A DNA stretch of 64,000 nt from Streptomyces mirabilis (GTDB taxonomy: Bacteria; Actinomycetota; Actinomycetes; Streptomycetales; Streptomycetaceae): contig NZ_JBCJKP010000001.1 in assembly GCF_039503195.1 (NCBI RefSeq), positions 9,858,001 to 9,922,000 on the forward strand, written 5' to 3'. Below are positions 1-9,360 of the stretch, piece by piece (positions within the stretch are counted from its first letter, which is position 1; each line of letters begins with the position of its first letter). The notes under the pieces were generated by a model. That model saw nothing but the letters and a program-made list of their open reading frames with translations. It did no database searches and had not been told where the DNA came from. The translations under genes and the position numbers were made by a program.

Positions 1-840
1 ACCCAGGCCGCCAAGGCCGTCGCCCTCGTCGCCGTCGTCCTGCTGGTGTGCGTGCCGTTCCTCGTCATCCTCTCCACCTCGCTCGCCTCCCAGCGGGAGG
101 TCGTCGCGAACGGCGGCTGGGTGCTCTGGCCCCAGCACCCCACCCTCAAGGCCTACCGCGACATCCTCGACGGCGGCATCGTCACCCATTCCCTCGGCGT
201 CAGCGCGGGCGTCACCCTCGTCGGCACCCTGCTCAGCCTCGTCTGCACCGTCACCCTCGCCTACGCGCTGTCGCGCCCCGGCGTCTTCGGCGGCAAACCG
301 GTCCTGCTCCTGATCCTGTTCACCTTCCTCTTCCCCCCGGGGATGATCCCCGGCTTCCTGCTGGTCAAGGAGCTGGGCATGCTCGACTCGTACAGCTCGC
401 TGATCCTTCCCGTGCTCGTGAACGTGTTCAACCTCGTCGTCCTGCGCGGCTTCTTCCAGGGGATCCCGGAGGAGCTGTACGAGGCCGCGCGGCTGGACGG
501 GGCGGGGGACTGGCGGGTGCTGTGGTCGGTCGTACTGCCCCTGTCCAAGGCGGCCCTCGCCGTCGTCGGACTGTTCTACGCGGTGGCGTACTGGAACTCC
601 TGGTTCTACGCCTCCCTGTATCTGGAGAGCGACCACTGGCCGCTCCAACAGGTGCTGCGCACCTACGTGGTGGCCGGTTCCGGGCTCACCGACACGACGG
701 TCGGCGAGGGCACGGTCAACGCGCCACAGACCGTGCAGATGGCGGTCCTGGTGATCGCCACCGTACCGATCCTGCTCGTCTATCCCTTCCTCCAGAAGTA
801 CTTCACCAAGGGCGTGCTCACCGGCGCCGTCAAGAGCTGA
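1..840 (+). CDS. Carbohydrate ABC transporter permease (5' truncated by window edge)
   Basis: Inner-membrane permease of a CUT1-type sugar importer, by similarity to the LplC/YtcP group. The frame is open from base 1, so the N-terminus lies outside the window. Several hydrophobic segments are visible, and the cytoplasmic EAA loop that contacts the ATPase reads EAARLDGAGDWRVLWSVVLP near codons 161-180. The gene ends 29 bp before a substrate-binding lipoprotein gene, as expected for an importer operon. No ATPase gene is present here; CUT1 systems of Streptomyces usually share the ATPase MsiK, encoded elsewhere (family knowledge). The substrate is unknown, but the DUF2264 gene downstream suggests a plant- or microbe-derived oligosaccharide (inference). 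Confidence 0.9.
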   Translation, partial: TQAAKAVALVAVVLLVCVPFLVILSTSLASQREVVANGGWVLWPQHPTLKAYRDILDGGIVTHSLGVSAGVTLVGTLLSLVCTVTLAYALSRPGVFGGKPVLLLILFTFLFPPGMIPGFLLVKELGMLDSYSSLILPVLVNVFNLVVLRGFFQGIPEELYEAARLDGAGDWRVLWSVVLPLSKAALAVVGLFYAVAYWNSWFYASLYLESDHWPLQQVLRTYVVAGSGLTDTTVGEGTVNAPQTVQMAVLVIATVPILLVYPFLQKYFTKGVLTGAVKS

Positions 841-869
841 CTCCGCCCACCAGGAAAGGTCGGTTTCCC

Positions 870-2519
870 ATGCCCTCCCTGTCCCGGCGCACCCTGCTGC
901 GCTCGATGGCCGTCGGCGGCGCCGCACTCGCCGCCCCCGGCGCACTGGCCGCCTGCTCGACCGGCTCGGGTGACGGCGACGTCTCCAACGCGGGCAAGAA
1001 GCTGGCCCCTTGGCCCGCGTACAAGGCGTTCGCCGGCCCGAAGCCCGACCTCGCGCCCACCGACGCCGGGGTCCAGGCCGGCTACACGGCCTACCCCGGC
1101 GACCTGGTCACGGCCGTCTCGGGCACGCCCGGCGACGGCTCCACCGTCAAGGTCATGTCCGTGACCTTCGGTACGCCGCCCAAGCCCGCCTCCGCGAACC
1201 AGTTCTGGGCGGCGGTCGAGAAAGCGCTCGGCCTGAAGATCGAATACACGATCATCTCGCAGACCGACTACCAGAAGAAGATGGCCACGGTGATGGCCGG
1301 TGACCCGGGCGAACTGCCCGACATCATCAACGTCTTCTCCGGATTCGTGCTGCCCCGAGAGGCCCAGTTCGTGCAGCGCAGGGCCGAGGACCTCACCCCG
1401 TATCTCTCCGGCGCGGCCATCGCGGCCTATCCCAACCTCGCCAACATCCCCACCCACGCCTGGCGCGACATGGGCCGCGTCGGCGGCCGGATCTACGGCA
1501 TCCCTCTGGAGCGCCCGCTGCCGGGCTCCACCCTCTGGCTCAACCAGGCCTTCTTCACCGACGCGGGGATGAAGGAGGGCTGGACCTCCCAGGACTTCGC
1601 CGCCGTCGCCAAGAAGGGCACCAGCGGAAAGAAGTACGCGCTCGGGGCCGCGACCGGCTCGCTGTTCGGCAACGCGGTGCACTCCGCCGCGCACAACGCG
1701 CCACAGGGCTGGGCCGTGGACAAGGACGGCACCTTCCACGCGAACTACGGCGACGAACGCTATAAAGCGGCGGTCGCCTATCAGGCGCAGCTCCGCAAGA
1801 ACGGCTCCTACCACCCCGACGCCACCTCCCTCTCCCAGCCGGACCTGAGCACGCTCTTCCTCAACGGCACCGTCGGCTCCATGCAGGACGGATTCGGCGG
1901 GTACCTCCCCAAGTACCTGGACTCCAAGGGGCTGTTGACCCCGGCCGCCGCGCTGCCGTACAGCGTGGACGGGACACCCGGCGGGATCGTCGCCGGCCGC
2001 CGCTCCTTCGGCTACACGGTCCTGAAGAAGGCGAAGAAGGAACGCGTCGAGCTTCTCCTGCGCGTCCTGAACTATCTCGCCGCGCCCTTCGGCAGCAAGG
2101 AGTGGGAGCTCGTCCACTACGGCGTCGAGGGCACCCACTTCACCCGCGGCAAGGACGGCTCGCCGGAAGCCACCAAGCTCGGCGACGTCGAGAACAACAC
2201 CAACCTGCCGCTGAAGTACCTCGCCGAGGGGCCCCAGGTGCTGTTCGTGCCGGGCATGCCCGAGGCCGTACGCGCCCTGCACGCCTGGCAGGTGAAGGTC
2301 GTCCCGGTGGCGATCCGCAACGCGTCCTTCGGGTTGCAGTCCAGCACGTACACCGCCCAGGGCACCACGCTCAGGGCGCTGATGGACGACACGGTCACCG
2401 GCGTCATCGCGGGCCGCCTGCCGCTGTCCGAGCTCGACGCGGCCGCGAGGAAATGGCGCGACCGGGGCGGCGACAGAATGGCCGAGGAGTTCGCGAAGGA
2501 CTACGCCGCCAATACCTGA
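870..2519 (+). CDS. Extracellular sugar-binding lipoprotein of ABC importer
   Basis: Solute-binding protein, 549 aa, anchored outside the membrane and delivering substrate to the preceding permease. The N-terminus carries a twin-arginine motif (SRRTLL, residues 5-10), a hydrophobic stretch and a lipobox LAAC with the acceptor Cys29, so Tat export followed by lipidation is likely. The mature part resembles the large LplA/YtcQ-type family 1 binding proteins, which are about 500-560 aa. The ATG at 870 is chosen because AGGAAAGGT lies about 10 bp upstream and the signal peptide begins exactly there; the longer open frame before it is a shadow of the permease gene. A LacI regulator gene follows after 34 bp, probably in the same operon. 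Confidence 0.9.
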   Translation: MPSLSRRTLLRSMAVGGAALAAPGALAACSTGSGDGDVSNAGKKLAPWPAYKAFAGPKPDLAPTDAGVQAGYTAYPGDLVTAVSGTPGDGSTVKVMSVTFGTPPKPASANQFWAAVEKALGLKIEYTIISQTDYQKKMATVMAGDPGELPDIINVFSGFVLPREAQFVQRRAEDLTPYLSGAAIAAYPNLANIPTHAWRDMGRVGGRIYGIPLERPLPGSTLWLNQAFFTDAGMKEGWTSQDFAAVAKKGTSGKKYALGAATGSLFGNAVHSAAHNAPQGWAVDKDGTFHANYGDERYKAAVAYQAQLRKNGSYHPDATSLSQPDLSTLFLNGTVGSMQDGFGGYLPKYLDSKGLLTPAAALPYSVDGTPGGIVAGRRSFGYTVLKKAKKERVELLLRVLNYLAAPFGSKEWELVHYGVEGTHFTRGKDGSPEATKLGDVENNTNLPLKYLAEGPQVLFVPGMPEAVRALHAWQVKVVPVAIRNASFGLQSSTYTAQGTTLRALMDDTVTGVIAGRLPLSELDAAARKWRDRGGDRMAEEFAKDYAANT

Positions 2520-2553
2520 GGCGGCGGAGGCGGTCGAAGGAGAGGCGCGGGGG

Positions 2554-3771
2554 ATGGGCATGGGGATGGGGAACGACATGACGTCGAAGGGGCGGGTCAC
2601 GATCCGCGAGGTGGCCGAGCGGGCCGGAGTGTCCATGGCCACGGTCTCGCGCGTGCTCAGCGGCAACCACCCGGTGCCCGCGTCCACCAGGGCCCGGGTG
2701 CTGCGCGCCGCCCGCGACCTCGACTACGTCGCCAACGCGCACGCCCGCGCCCTGGTCGGCGGCGGCCGCAAGATGGTCGCCGTCGTCCTGCGCCAGGTCA
2801 CCAGCCCCTTCTACGCCCAGGTCGCCGAGGGCGTGGAGGCGGAGGCCGCCGCCCGCGGCTGGCTCTGCCTGGTCGGCACCACGGGCGGTGACCCGGGGCG
2901 CGAGCTGGAGTTTGTCCAGCTGATGCGCGAGGAGGGGGCGCGGTTGGTGATCCTGGTCGGCGGGGTCGTCGAGGACGACGCCTACCGCGAGCGCGTCGCG
3001 CACTACGCCCAGGCCCTCGCCTCGGCCGGCGCGCGGCTCGTCCTGTGCGGGAGGCCCGCGCCGGATCCCGACATCCCGGCGCTCGTCGTCGAGTTCGACA
3101 ACGAGGCCGGGGCACGCGCGATCACCGGCCATCTGCTCTCGGCCGGCCACCGCCGGATCGTCTTCCTCGGCGGCCTGCCCGGCAACACGGCCCTCGACGC
3201 CCGCGTCGCCGGATACCGGGCCGCACTCGCCGAACACGGCCTGGGTCCCGAGGCCGCCCACGTCGTCGACTGCGGCCTGGGCCGGGCGGCGGGCCACCGC
3301 GCGATGACGGAACTGCTCAAGGCGGGCGGGGACCCGGGCCCCGGTGACACCGCCACCCCCGACACCGCCACCTCGGGTACCGCCATCCTCGACACCGCCA
3401 CCCGCGACGCCGCAGACCCAGGTACCGCCACCCCGGACACCGCCCCCGCGCGCTTCACCGCGGTCTTCGCCGGGGACGACATGGTCGCCGCCGGAGCCCT
3501 GCGGGCCATCGCCGACGCCGGGCTGCGCGTGCCCCAGGACATCTCGGTGGTCGGCTACAACGACATCCCGCTCGCCGAGGACTTCAACCCCCCGCTCACC
3601 ACCGTCCGCACCCCCGCCGAGGAACTCGGTCGCGCCGCCGTCCGCATCGCCCTGCGCGACCCCGAACACGCGGCGGGCGCCCACCACTTGCTCGGCACCC
3701 ACATCGTCGTGCGCGACAGCGTCCAGCCGCCCCCGCCCGGCATAGAAGACGGAGGATCCACCCCCGTATGA
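2554..3771 (+). CDS. LacI family transcriptional regulator with a repeat insertion
   Basis: DNA-binding repressor, 405 aa. The N-terminal helix-turn-helix reads VTIREVAERAGVSMATVSRV near residues 13-32, followed by the hinge and a periplasmic-binding-protein-like effector domain ending in the usual VVGYNDIPLAEDFNPPLTTV block. The likely ligand is the sugar taken up by the upstream transporter, with the operon as target (inference from position). ATG 2554 has GAAGGAGA about 10 bp upstream; in-frame ATGs at 2560, 2566 and 2578 are alternatives. The protein is longer than a typical LacI member (about 340 aa), mainly because of a low-complexity insertion at about residues 265-298. The stop codon overlaps the next start (ATGA), so the next gene is translationally coupled. 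Confidence 0.93.
   Translation: MGMGMGNDMTSKGRVTIREVAERAGVSMATVSRVLSGNHPVPASTRARVLRAARDLDYVANAHARALVGGGRKMVAVVLRQVTSPFYAQVAEGVEAEAAARGWLCLVGTTGGDPGRELEFVQLMREEGARLVILVGGVVEDDAYRERVAHYAQALASAGARLVLCGRPAPDPDIPALVVEFDNEAGARAITGHLLSAGHRRIVFLGGLPGNTALDARVAGYRAALAEHGLGPEAAHVVDCGLGRAAGHRAMTELLKAGGDPGPGDTATPDTATSGTAILDTATRDAADPGTATPDTAPARFTAVFAGDDMVAAGALRAIADAGLRVPQDISVVGYNDIPLAEDFNPPLTTVRTPAEELGRAAVRIALRDPEHAAGAHHLLGTHIVVRDSVQPPPPGIEDGGSTPV
3346..3447 (+). repeat. Imperfect 15-bp tandem repeat inside the LacI gene
   Basis: About seven degenerate copies of a 15-bp unit encode DTATP/GTATP-like pentapeptides within the effector domain. The period keeps the reading frame. It sits between two conserved blocks of the LacI fold, so it is probably a solvent-exposed loop expansion rather than an added functional domain (inference). 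Confidence 0.75.
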
Positions 3772-5716
3772 CCGTCCCGCATGTGTCGCTCACCACCCCG
3801 ACGCACCTGCCGCCCCCCGACCCCACCACCTCACCGGTCACCGGCTGGACCCGGGCCCACTGGGAGGCGACGGCCGACCGCCTCCTGGACGGACTGCTCC
3901 GTCATGCCTCACCCACCTCGGCCCAGTACCGGCTGCCCGGCCGGGCCAGTCGCTCCGGCCCCTGGTCCGACGGCCTCGAGGGCTACGCGCGTTCCTTCCT
4001 GCTCGCCGCCTTCCGTATCGCGGGCTCCGGCGGCCGGGTGGGTCCAGCGCTGATCGAGCGCTACGCGGCCGGGCTCACCGCCGGGACGGACCCGCAGGGC
4101 CCGGACCGGTGGCCGCCGATCACCGACAGGGGCCAGCCCATGGTCGAGGCCGCCTCCGTCGCGATCGCCCTGCACGAGACGCGCCCCTGGATCTGGGACC
4201 GCCTCGACGACTCCGTACGCGGCCGCGTCGTCGACTGGCTGAGCGGCTTCATCGGAGCGAGGGTCAACGACTCCAACTGGCGGCTCTTCCAGGTCATCAC
4301 GGAGGAGTTCCTCGCCTCGGTCGGAGCCACGCACAGCCGGGACGAGATCGACGCCGGTCTTGCGCGGCTGGGGGACTGGTATCGGGGGAGGGCTGGTACA
4401 CGGACGGCGACGGCCGCAAGTTCGACTACTACAACGCCTGGGCCCTGCACCTGTATCCGGTGCTGTGGGCGCGCGTCGCCGGATCGCGGGCCGACCCGGA
4501 GCTGGTCGCCGAGCACCGTGCCCGGCTACGCGCATTCCTCGGCGTCCATCAGTACTTCTTCGGCGCGGACGGCGCCCCCGTGCACCAGGGCCGCTCCCTC
4601 ACCTACCGCTTCGCGACCACCGCACCCCTGTGGGCGGGCGTCCTCGCCGACGCGACCCCGCTGGCACCGGGCCTGACCCGACGCCTCGCCTCCGGAGCCC
4701 TGAAGCACTTCGCCGAACGCGGTGTGCCCGACGACAGGGGGCTGCTGTCGCTCGGCTGGTACCGCCCCTTTCTCCCGGTCACCCAGCGCTACTCGGGACC
4801 CGCCTCCCCGTACTGGGCGAGCAAGGCGTTCCTCGGCCTGCTGCTCCCCGCCGACCACCCCGTGTGGACGGCCCCCGAGGAGCCAGGACCGGTGGACACG
4901 GCCGACTCGTGCGTGGCGCTGCCCGTCCCGGGCTGGCTCCTGCACTCGACGGCCGCCGACGGCGTCGTACGCCTGGTGAACCACGGCAGCGACCGTCTGC
5001 CGCCCCCGCCCGCACCGGACGAGGACAGTCCGCACTACACGAGGTTCGCGTACGCGAGCGCGGCCGCGCCCGACACCGAGGGCGCGGGGATCGACAACCA
5101 GCTCGCGCTGGTCGCGACGGACGGCACGCGCTCCCGGCGCGGCCGGATCCATCCGCTGGGCGCGGCCGGGCGCCACGCCGCCTCCTGGCACACGGCACGT
5201 CTGGCGGGCGCCGAGCACCGCATCGAGACGACCAGCGTGGTGCACGGTCCGTGGGAGGTCCGGGTGCACCGGGTGGTGGGGCCGCGCGGCGTGGTCGTAC
5301 GGGAAGGGGGGTGGGCGCTGGCCGAGGACGCCGGGCCGCCGACGGAGGGCACGGGGCCGCGATGGGCGCGGGCGCGACGCCCGGACGGGCTGACGAGCGC
5401 GGTCGTCGGACTGCTCGGCTGGGACGTGTCGGGAAACGGCCTGGTCGCGCGGGCCAGGGACGCCAACGCCTATGGGGTCCATTCGGCGACTCCCCATCTC
5501 GTGCTGCCCGTTCACCCCGGCGGGGTCCATCTCCTCGTCACCCTGGTGGTCCTCGGCCGCGATCCCGAACTCGTCGGTGCGGGCGCCCGGGTCACGACCG
5601 GGGGCGGGGTTCTGATCCGCTTTCCGGACGGGACGGAGGAGGAACTGCCGGGCGGTTCTGCGGGTCTGTCGATTCCGGTGGTTCCGGGAGGTCGGCCAGC
5701 GGCGGAAAGCGGCTGA
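3768..5716 (+). pseudogene. DUF2264 family protein, frameshifted by one base
   Basis: The 5' part (3768 to about 4388) and the 3' part (about 4389 to 5716) lie in different frames but join into one DUF2264 protein of about 649 aa, a normal family length. The break is at the G run 4384-4388: five Gs are present, and a sixth would turn YRGRAGTRT into YRGEGWYTDGDGRKFDYYNAW and continue uninterrupted to the stop. DUF2264 proteins are predicted alpha/alpha-barrel glycan-degrading enzymes found near sugar transporters (family knowledge); the exact reaction is unknown. The start overlaps the LacI stop (ATGA). Either the gene is newly inactivated, it phase-varies at the G tract, or the base is a sequencing error. 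The 3' end overlaps the convergent STAS gene by 125 bp. Confidence 0.85.
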
Positions 5717-6032
5717 GCAGGTGCGCGGCGCGCAGGAGGCGGTGGACGCGCGGCCCGTCGGAGACGACGCGGAGCCGTCCGCCGCGCTCCCGCGCCCGCG
5801 TCTCGGCGCGGCACAGTACGCGCAGGCCCGAGCAGTCGAAGAAGGCCACCCGGCGCAGATCGACCAGCACGTCCGGCTCGGCCCGAGCCGTCGCCGCCGA
5901 CAGATGCTCGGTCAGCGCCTCCGCCGTCGCGATGTCGATCTCTCCCGTCACCTCGACCACGGTGAACGGACCGCGCGGATAACTGTGGGCGTAGGGGTTG
6001 GTCGAGGGAAGCCCGGAATCTGCGAGGGTCAT
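5592..6032 (-). CDS. STAS-domain anti-sigma factor antagonist
   Basis: Cytoplasmic protein of 146 aa in the RsbV/SpoIIAA/BldG-like family. The STAS core spans about residues 22-105, with the beta-strand start FTVVEVTGEIDIATA and the phosphorylation loop FFDCSGLRVL, Ser68 being the expected site for an anti-sigma kinase. A proline-rich tail (about residues 112-146) extends beyond the domain and is encoded mostly within the overlap with the DUF2264 gene on the other strand. The family releases sigma factors by binding an anti-sigma factor when unphosphorylated. No partner kinase gene is adjacent, but two PP2C phosphatases occur at 18.8-23.6 kb in the same window; a link is speculative. Confidence 0.88.
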   Translation of the reverse strand: MTLADSGLPSTNPYAHSYPRGPFTVVEVTGEIDIATAEALTEHLSAATARAEPDVLVDLRRVAFFDCSGLRVLCRAETRARERGGRLRVVSDGPRVHRLLRAAHLLSRFPPLADLPEPPESTDPQNRPAVPPPSRPESGSEPRPRS

Positions 6033-6093
6033 GTGGTCTCGCTAGATACCCCGGCCTGGCCGGAAACATCCTCCAGCTCGGTACGGACACGAT

Positions 6094-6111
6094 CCCGTTC
6101 ACTCGAACGGG
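6094..6111. promoter_or_regulatory. Inverted repeat in divergent promoter region
   Basis: A perfect 7-bp inverted repeat (CCCGTTC-actc-GAACGGG) lies between the divergent STAS and PAP2/DAG-kinase genes, 62 bp upstream of the first and 65 bp upstream of the second. Placement suggests an operator for one or both; no regulator can be named. Confidence 0.4.
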
Positions 6112-6176
6112 TGAATATTGAGGATGGTGTATTGACTGGGGATGCCGAGGTGGGCCGGGTGCCGTAGCCGTGGGAC

Positions 6177-7721
6177 ATGAGAGTTCTCGGCGAGTGGGAC
6201 CGACGGCTGTTCACGCGGGTGGCCGCGGCACGGGTGCCCGGCGCGGATCCGGCGCTGCGACGGCTCAGCCGCTCCGCCGATCACGGACGTCTTTGGCTCG
6301 GTACGGCGGCCGGTCTCGCGCTCGTCGGGGGCCGGTCGCCGCGCCGGGCGGCCCTGCGGGGCGTGGGCTCGCTCGCGATCGCCTCGCTGACCGTCAACAC
6401 CGTCGTGAAGTGGAGCACCCGGCGGCCCCGTCCGCTGCTGGAGCACGTGCCCTCGATCCGGCACCTGAAGCGTCAGCCGCACACCACCTCCTTCCCCTCC
6501 GGCCACTCCGCCTCGGCGGCGGCGTTCGCCACCGGAGTCGCCCTGGAGTCGGCCGGATACGGCGCCCTGGTCGCACCCTTCGCTGCCGCCGTCGCCTTCT
6601 CGCGGGTGTACGTCGGGGTGCACTATCCCGGAGACGTGCTGGCCGGGATGGCGATCGGCGTCGCAGCCGCCGCGCTCACCTGCCGCTGGTGGCCGCCGCG
6701 CCCCGCGCTCCCGGCGCGCGAACGGCCCTCAGCGCCCGCGCCCGCGCTGCCCGGCGGCGAAGGACTCGTCGTCTTCGTCAACACCCCGGCCGGGACGGAG
6801 GCGCCCGGCACACCGTTGTCGCCCGTCGAGCGGCTGCGCGGGCTGCTGCCCCGGGCCGAACTGGTCGAGCGCGGCCCGGACGACGACTTCGCCGCGCTGC
6901 TGGAGCGGGCGGTGGACAGGGCGGTCGAGCGGGCCGGGGTGGCGCGCGGTGCGCTCGGTGTGTACGGGGGTGACGGCAGTGTCAACGCGGCGGCCCGCGC
7001 GGCGGCCGGGCGGGGGCTCGCTCTCGCGGTGTTCCCCGGCGGCACCCTCAACCACTTCGCCCAGGACGTCGGCGTACGGGATGTCGAGGACACCGCCGTC
7101 GCGGTCGGACGGGGCGAGGCGGTGGCCGTGGACCTCGGCGTGGCGCGGTCCACGGCGGGTCACGAGGTGCGGTTCCTCAACACCTTCAGCATCGGGCTGT
7201 ACCCCGAACTCGTCCGGATCCGGGAGCACTTGGAGCGGCGCATGGGCAAGTGGCCGGCGGTGGCCGTCGCCCTCGTCCGGGTGCTGCGCACCGCGACGCC
7301 CGTGGAACTGAGCGTCAATGGGCATCGTCGCCGGCTGTGGCTGCTCTTCGCGGGCAACGGCCGCTACGAACCCCAGGGCTTCGCTCCCGCCTACCGGCCC
7401 CGACTGGACGACGGGCTGATCGATCTGCGCCTGATCGAAGGCGAACACCGGCTCGCCCGCACCCGGGTGATCGTCTCCGCGCTCGCCGGCACGCTCGGCC
7501 GGTCCCGGGTCTATGGAGCGGAGGTGGTTCCGTGGGTCGAGCTGGCGGACCTCGGCGGTACGGACACACTCGCGTACGACGGTGAAGTCGCGCCCGCGCC
7601 AACCGGGTTGAGGCTGGAGAAGGAGCGGCGGACGCTCGTCGTGTACCGGCCCTCCGTCACGGAACGAACCCGACCGGCATCCCCGGCCGCCCGCCGCGAC
7701 CGCCCGCCGCCGCAGACGTGA
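6177..7721 (+). CDS. PAP2 phosphatase / diacylglycerol kinase fusion protein
   Basis: Membrane enzyme of 514 aa with two lipid-active halves. The N-terminal PAP2 half (about residues 1-185) has the three phosphatase motifs: KWSTRRPRP (78-86), PSGH (107-110) and SRVYVGVHYPGD (142-153), between hydrophobic helices. The C-terminal half (about 195-490) is a DAGKc domain with the nucleotide loop GGDGSVN near residue 263 and the FPGGTLNHFA motif. Such fusions are common in Actinobacteria and probably act on isoprenoid or lipid (di)phosphates and diacylglycerol or ceramide-like lipids at the membrane; the substrate is not known. ATG 6177 is the first start after a 144-bp divergent promoter region. 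A strong hairpin follows the stop directly. Confidence 0.92.
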   Translation: MRVLGEWDRRLFTRVAAARVPGADPALRRLSRSADHGRLWLGTAAGLALVGGRSPRRAALRGVGSLAIASLTVNTVVKWSTRRPRPLLEHVPSIRHLKRQPHTTSFPSGHSASAAAFATGVALESAGYGALVAPFAAAVAFSRVYVGVHYPGDVLAGMAIGVAAAALTCRWWPPRPALPARERPSAPAPALPGGEGLVVFVNTPAGTEAPGTPLSPVERLRGLLPRAELVERGPDDDFAALLERAVDRAVERAGVARGALGVYGGDGSVNAAARAAAGRGLALAVFPGGTLNHFAQDVGVRDVEDTAVAVGRGEAVAVDLGVARSTAGHEVRFLNTFSIGLYPELVRIREHLERRMGKWPAVAVALVRVLRTATPVELSVNGHRRRLWLLFAGNGRYEPQGFAPAYRPRLDDGLIDLRLIEGEHRLARTRVIVSALAGTLGRSRVYGAEVVPWVELADLGGTDTLAYDGEVAPAPTGLRLEKERRTLVVYRPSVTERTRPASPAARRDRPPPQT

Positions 7722-7757
7722 GAGGGGCCGCCGTCTCCCTGCAGACGGCGGCCCCTC
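7722..7757. terminator. Bidirectional intrinsic terminator
   Basis: A 15-bp perfect stem (7722-7736 with 7743-7757) with a six-base loop begins one base after the PAP2/DAG-kinase stop and 25 bp beyond the end of the convergent MFS gene. It has no U-tract, as is usual for Streptomyces terminators. Confidence 0.85.
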
Positions 7758-7781
7758 GGCCTGTGGGTGATCACACGGGAC

Positions 7782-9281
7782 CTACATGTGGACGGCCCGC
7801 ACGGCGTCCGGGTCCGCGTCCAGGGTTCCGCGGCGGTAGAGCAGGAAGGCGATCACCGCGCCTGCGGCGAAGAAGCCGGCCGACCACCAGAAGGCGGTGG
7901 TGTAGCTCTCGATCGTCGCCTGCGCCTGGACCAGCTTGCTGGTCGCGTCCTTGCCGGCGAGATAGCTCGTCGCGGCGCTCGCGGCCAGCGTGTTCAGCAG
8001 CGCCGTACCGATCGAACCGCCCACCTGCTGCATGGTGTTGACCGTCGCGGAGGCGACCCCCGCGTCCTCCGCCGCGATCCCGCTGGTGGCCAGCGACATG
8101 GCGGGCGGCATCACGATGCCGAGGCCCGCGCCGATCAGAAGCAGCGGCGGCAGCACGGCGGTCGAGAAGTCGGAGGCGACTCCGATGCCGGTCAGCCAGG
8201 CCATGCCGCCCACCGCGATCGCGAAGCCCGCCGGGATGACGACCTTCGGTCCGATCCGCGGCACCAGGACGGTGGTGGAGACCTGGGCCATGACCATCAG
8301 GGCCGCCATCATCGGCAGGAACGCCACACCCGTCTTGGTGGGGCTGAAGCCCAGGTTCAGCTGCAGGTAGTAGGTGAGGAAGAGGAAGACGCCGAACATG
8401 CCCGCACCGGTGATCAGAACGGTGACGAAGGACGCGGCACGGTTGCGGTCGAGCAGCACGCGCATCGGGAGCAGCGGGTGCCCGGCGCGCGTCTGCCACC
8501 AGGCGAACGCGCTCAGCAGGACACCACCGGCGATGAGGAAGCCCCAGGTCAGGGGTGAACTCCAGTCGTGCGTCTCGGCGTTGGAGAAGCCATAGACCAG
8601 GGCGAAGAGACCGGAGGAGACCAGCAGCGTGCCCGGCAGGTCGAGCTTGGAGTTCGCGGCGTCACGGTGATTGCTCAGCAGCACCCAGCCACCGGCGAAG
8701 GCGACGACCGCGAAGACGAGGTTGACGAACAGCGTCCAGCGCCAGTCGAGCGCGTCGGTCAGCACACCGCCGAGCAGGAGGCCCACCGCGCCACCGGCAC
8801 CGGCGATCGCCCCGTAGACACTGAACGCCTTGGCGCGTTCCTTGGCGTCGGTGAACGTCGTGTTCAGCAGCGAGAGCGCGGCGGGCGCGAGCAGCGCGCC
8901 GAAGACACCCTGCAGGGCGCGCGCGGTGACCAGCATCCCGAAGCTGGTGGAGGCGCCGCCGAGCACCGAGGCTCCGGCGAATCCGGCGATACCGATGAGG
9001 AAGGCGGGCTTGCGTCCGAAGAGGTCGGCGATGCGTCCGCCGAGCAGCAGCAGGGAGGCGAAGGCCAGCGAGTACGCCGTGACGATCCACTGCCGGTTGC
9101 CGTCGGAGAAGCCGAGGTCCGCCTGGGCGGAGGGGAGGGCGATGTTCACGATGGTGGCGTCGAGGACCACCATCAGCTGGGCGATGCCGATGATCGAGAG
9201 GATCCACCACCGCTTCGACGATGGAGTGGACGAGCCGTCCACGGTGCCCTTGCGGGCACCTTCGGTCAGGGTCTGGGACAT
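7782..9281 (-). CDS. DHA2 (EmrB/QacA-type) MFS drug exporter
   Basis: Proton-driven multidrug efflux protein, 499 aa, with 14 predicted membrane segments. Seen: the charged N-terminus, the DHA2 motif QLMVVLDATIVNIALPSAQ in TM1 near residues 35-53, motif A GGRIADLFGRK between TM2 and TM3, and a short cytoplasmic tail. This group exports hydrophobic antibiotics or dyes (family knowledge); the substrate cannot be predicted. The gene faces away from an ArsR/SRPBCC pair across a 210-bp intergenic region holding three palindromes, one of them (9328-9342) of the type bound by TetR repressors of such exporters, although no tetR gene is adjacent. Confidence 0.93.
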   Translation of the reverse strand: MSQTLTEGARKGTVDGSSTPSSKRWWILSIIGIAQLMVVLDATIVNIALPSAQADLGFSDGNRQWIVTAYSLAFASLLLLGGRIADLFGRKPAFLIGIAGFAGASVLGGASTSFGMLVTARALQGVFGALLAPAALSLLNTTFTDAKERAKAFSVYGAIAGAGGAVGLLLGGVLTDALDWRWTLFVNLVFAVVAFAGGWVLLSNHRDAANSKLDLPGTLLVSSGLFALVYGFSNAETHDWSSPLTWGFLIAGGVLLSAFAWWQTRAGHPLLPMRVLLDRNRAASFVTVLITGAGMFGVFLFLTYYLQLNLGFSPTKTGVAFLPMMAALMVMAQVSTTVLVPRIGPKVVIPAGFAIAVGGMAWLTGIGVASDFSTAVLPPLLLIGAGLGIVMPPAMSLATSGIAAEDAGVASATVNTMQQVGGSIGTALLNTLAASAATSYLAGKDATSKLVQAQATIESYTTAFWWSAGFFAAGAVIAFLLYRRGTLDADPDAVRAVHM

Positions 9282-9327
9282 GGGAGAACCACTCCAGGGA
9301 AGTCGCTCAGGGATGACAGGAACATAA

Positions 9328-9342
9328 ACGAAACTGTTTCGT
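9328..9342. promoter_or_regulatory. Palindromic operator candidate of MFS gene
   Basis: ACGAAACTGTTTCGT is a perfect palindrome around a single central base, 46 bp upstream of the exporter start. AAAC-N-GTTT sites are typical TetR-family operators in front of exporter genes (family knowledge). The same CGAAAC/GTTTCG half-sites recur in the neighbouring hairpin at 9361-9394. Confidence 0.6.
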
Positions 9343-9360
9343 ACACCTCGACACTAGAAC

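Noticed and set aside
780..2687. Very long open frame on the minus strand opposite the sugar-binding protein gene
   Set aside because: High-GC genomes produce long antisense frames by mirror codon bias; its translation is Gly/Val/Arg/Asp-biased and has no signal peptide or motif, whereas the plus strand encodes a clear lipoprotein.
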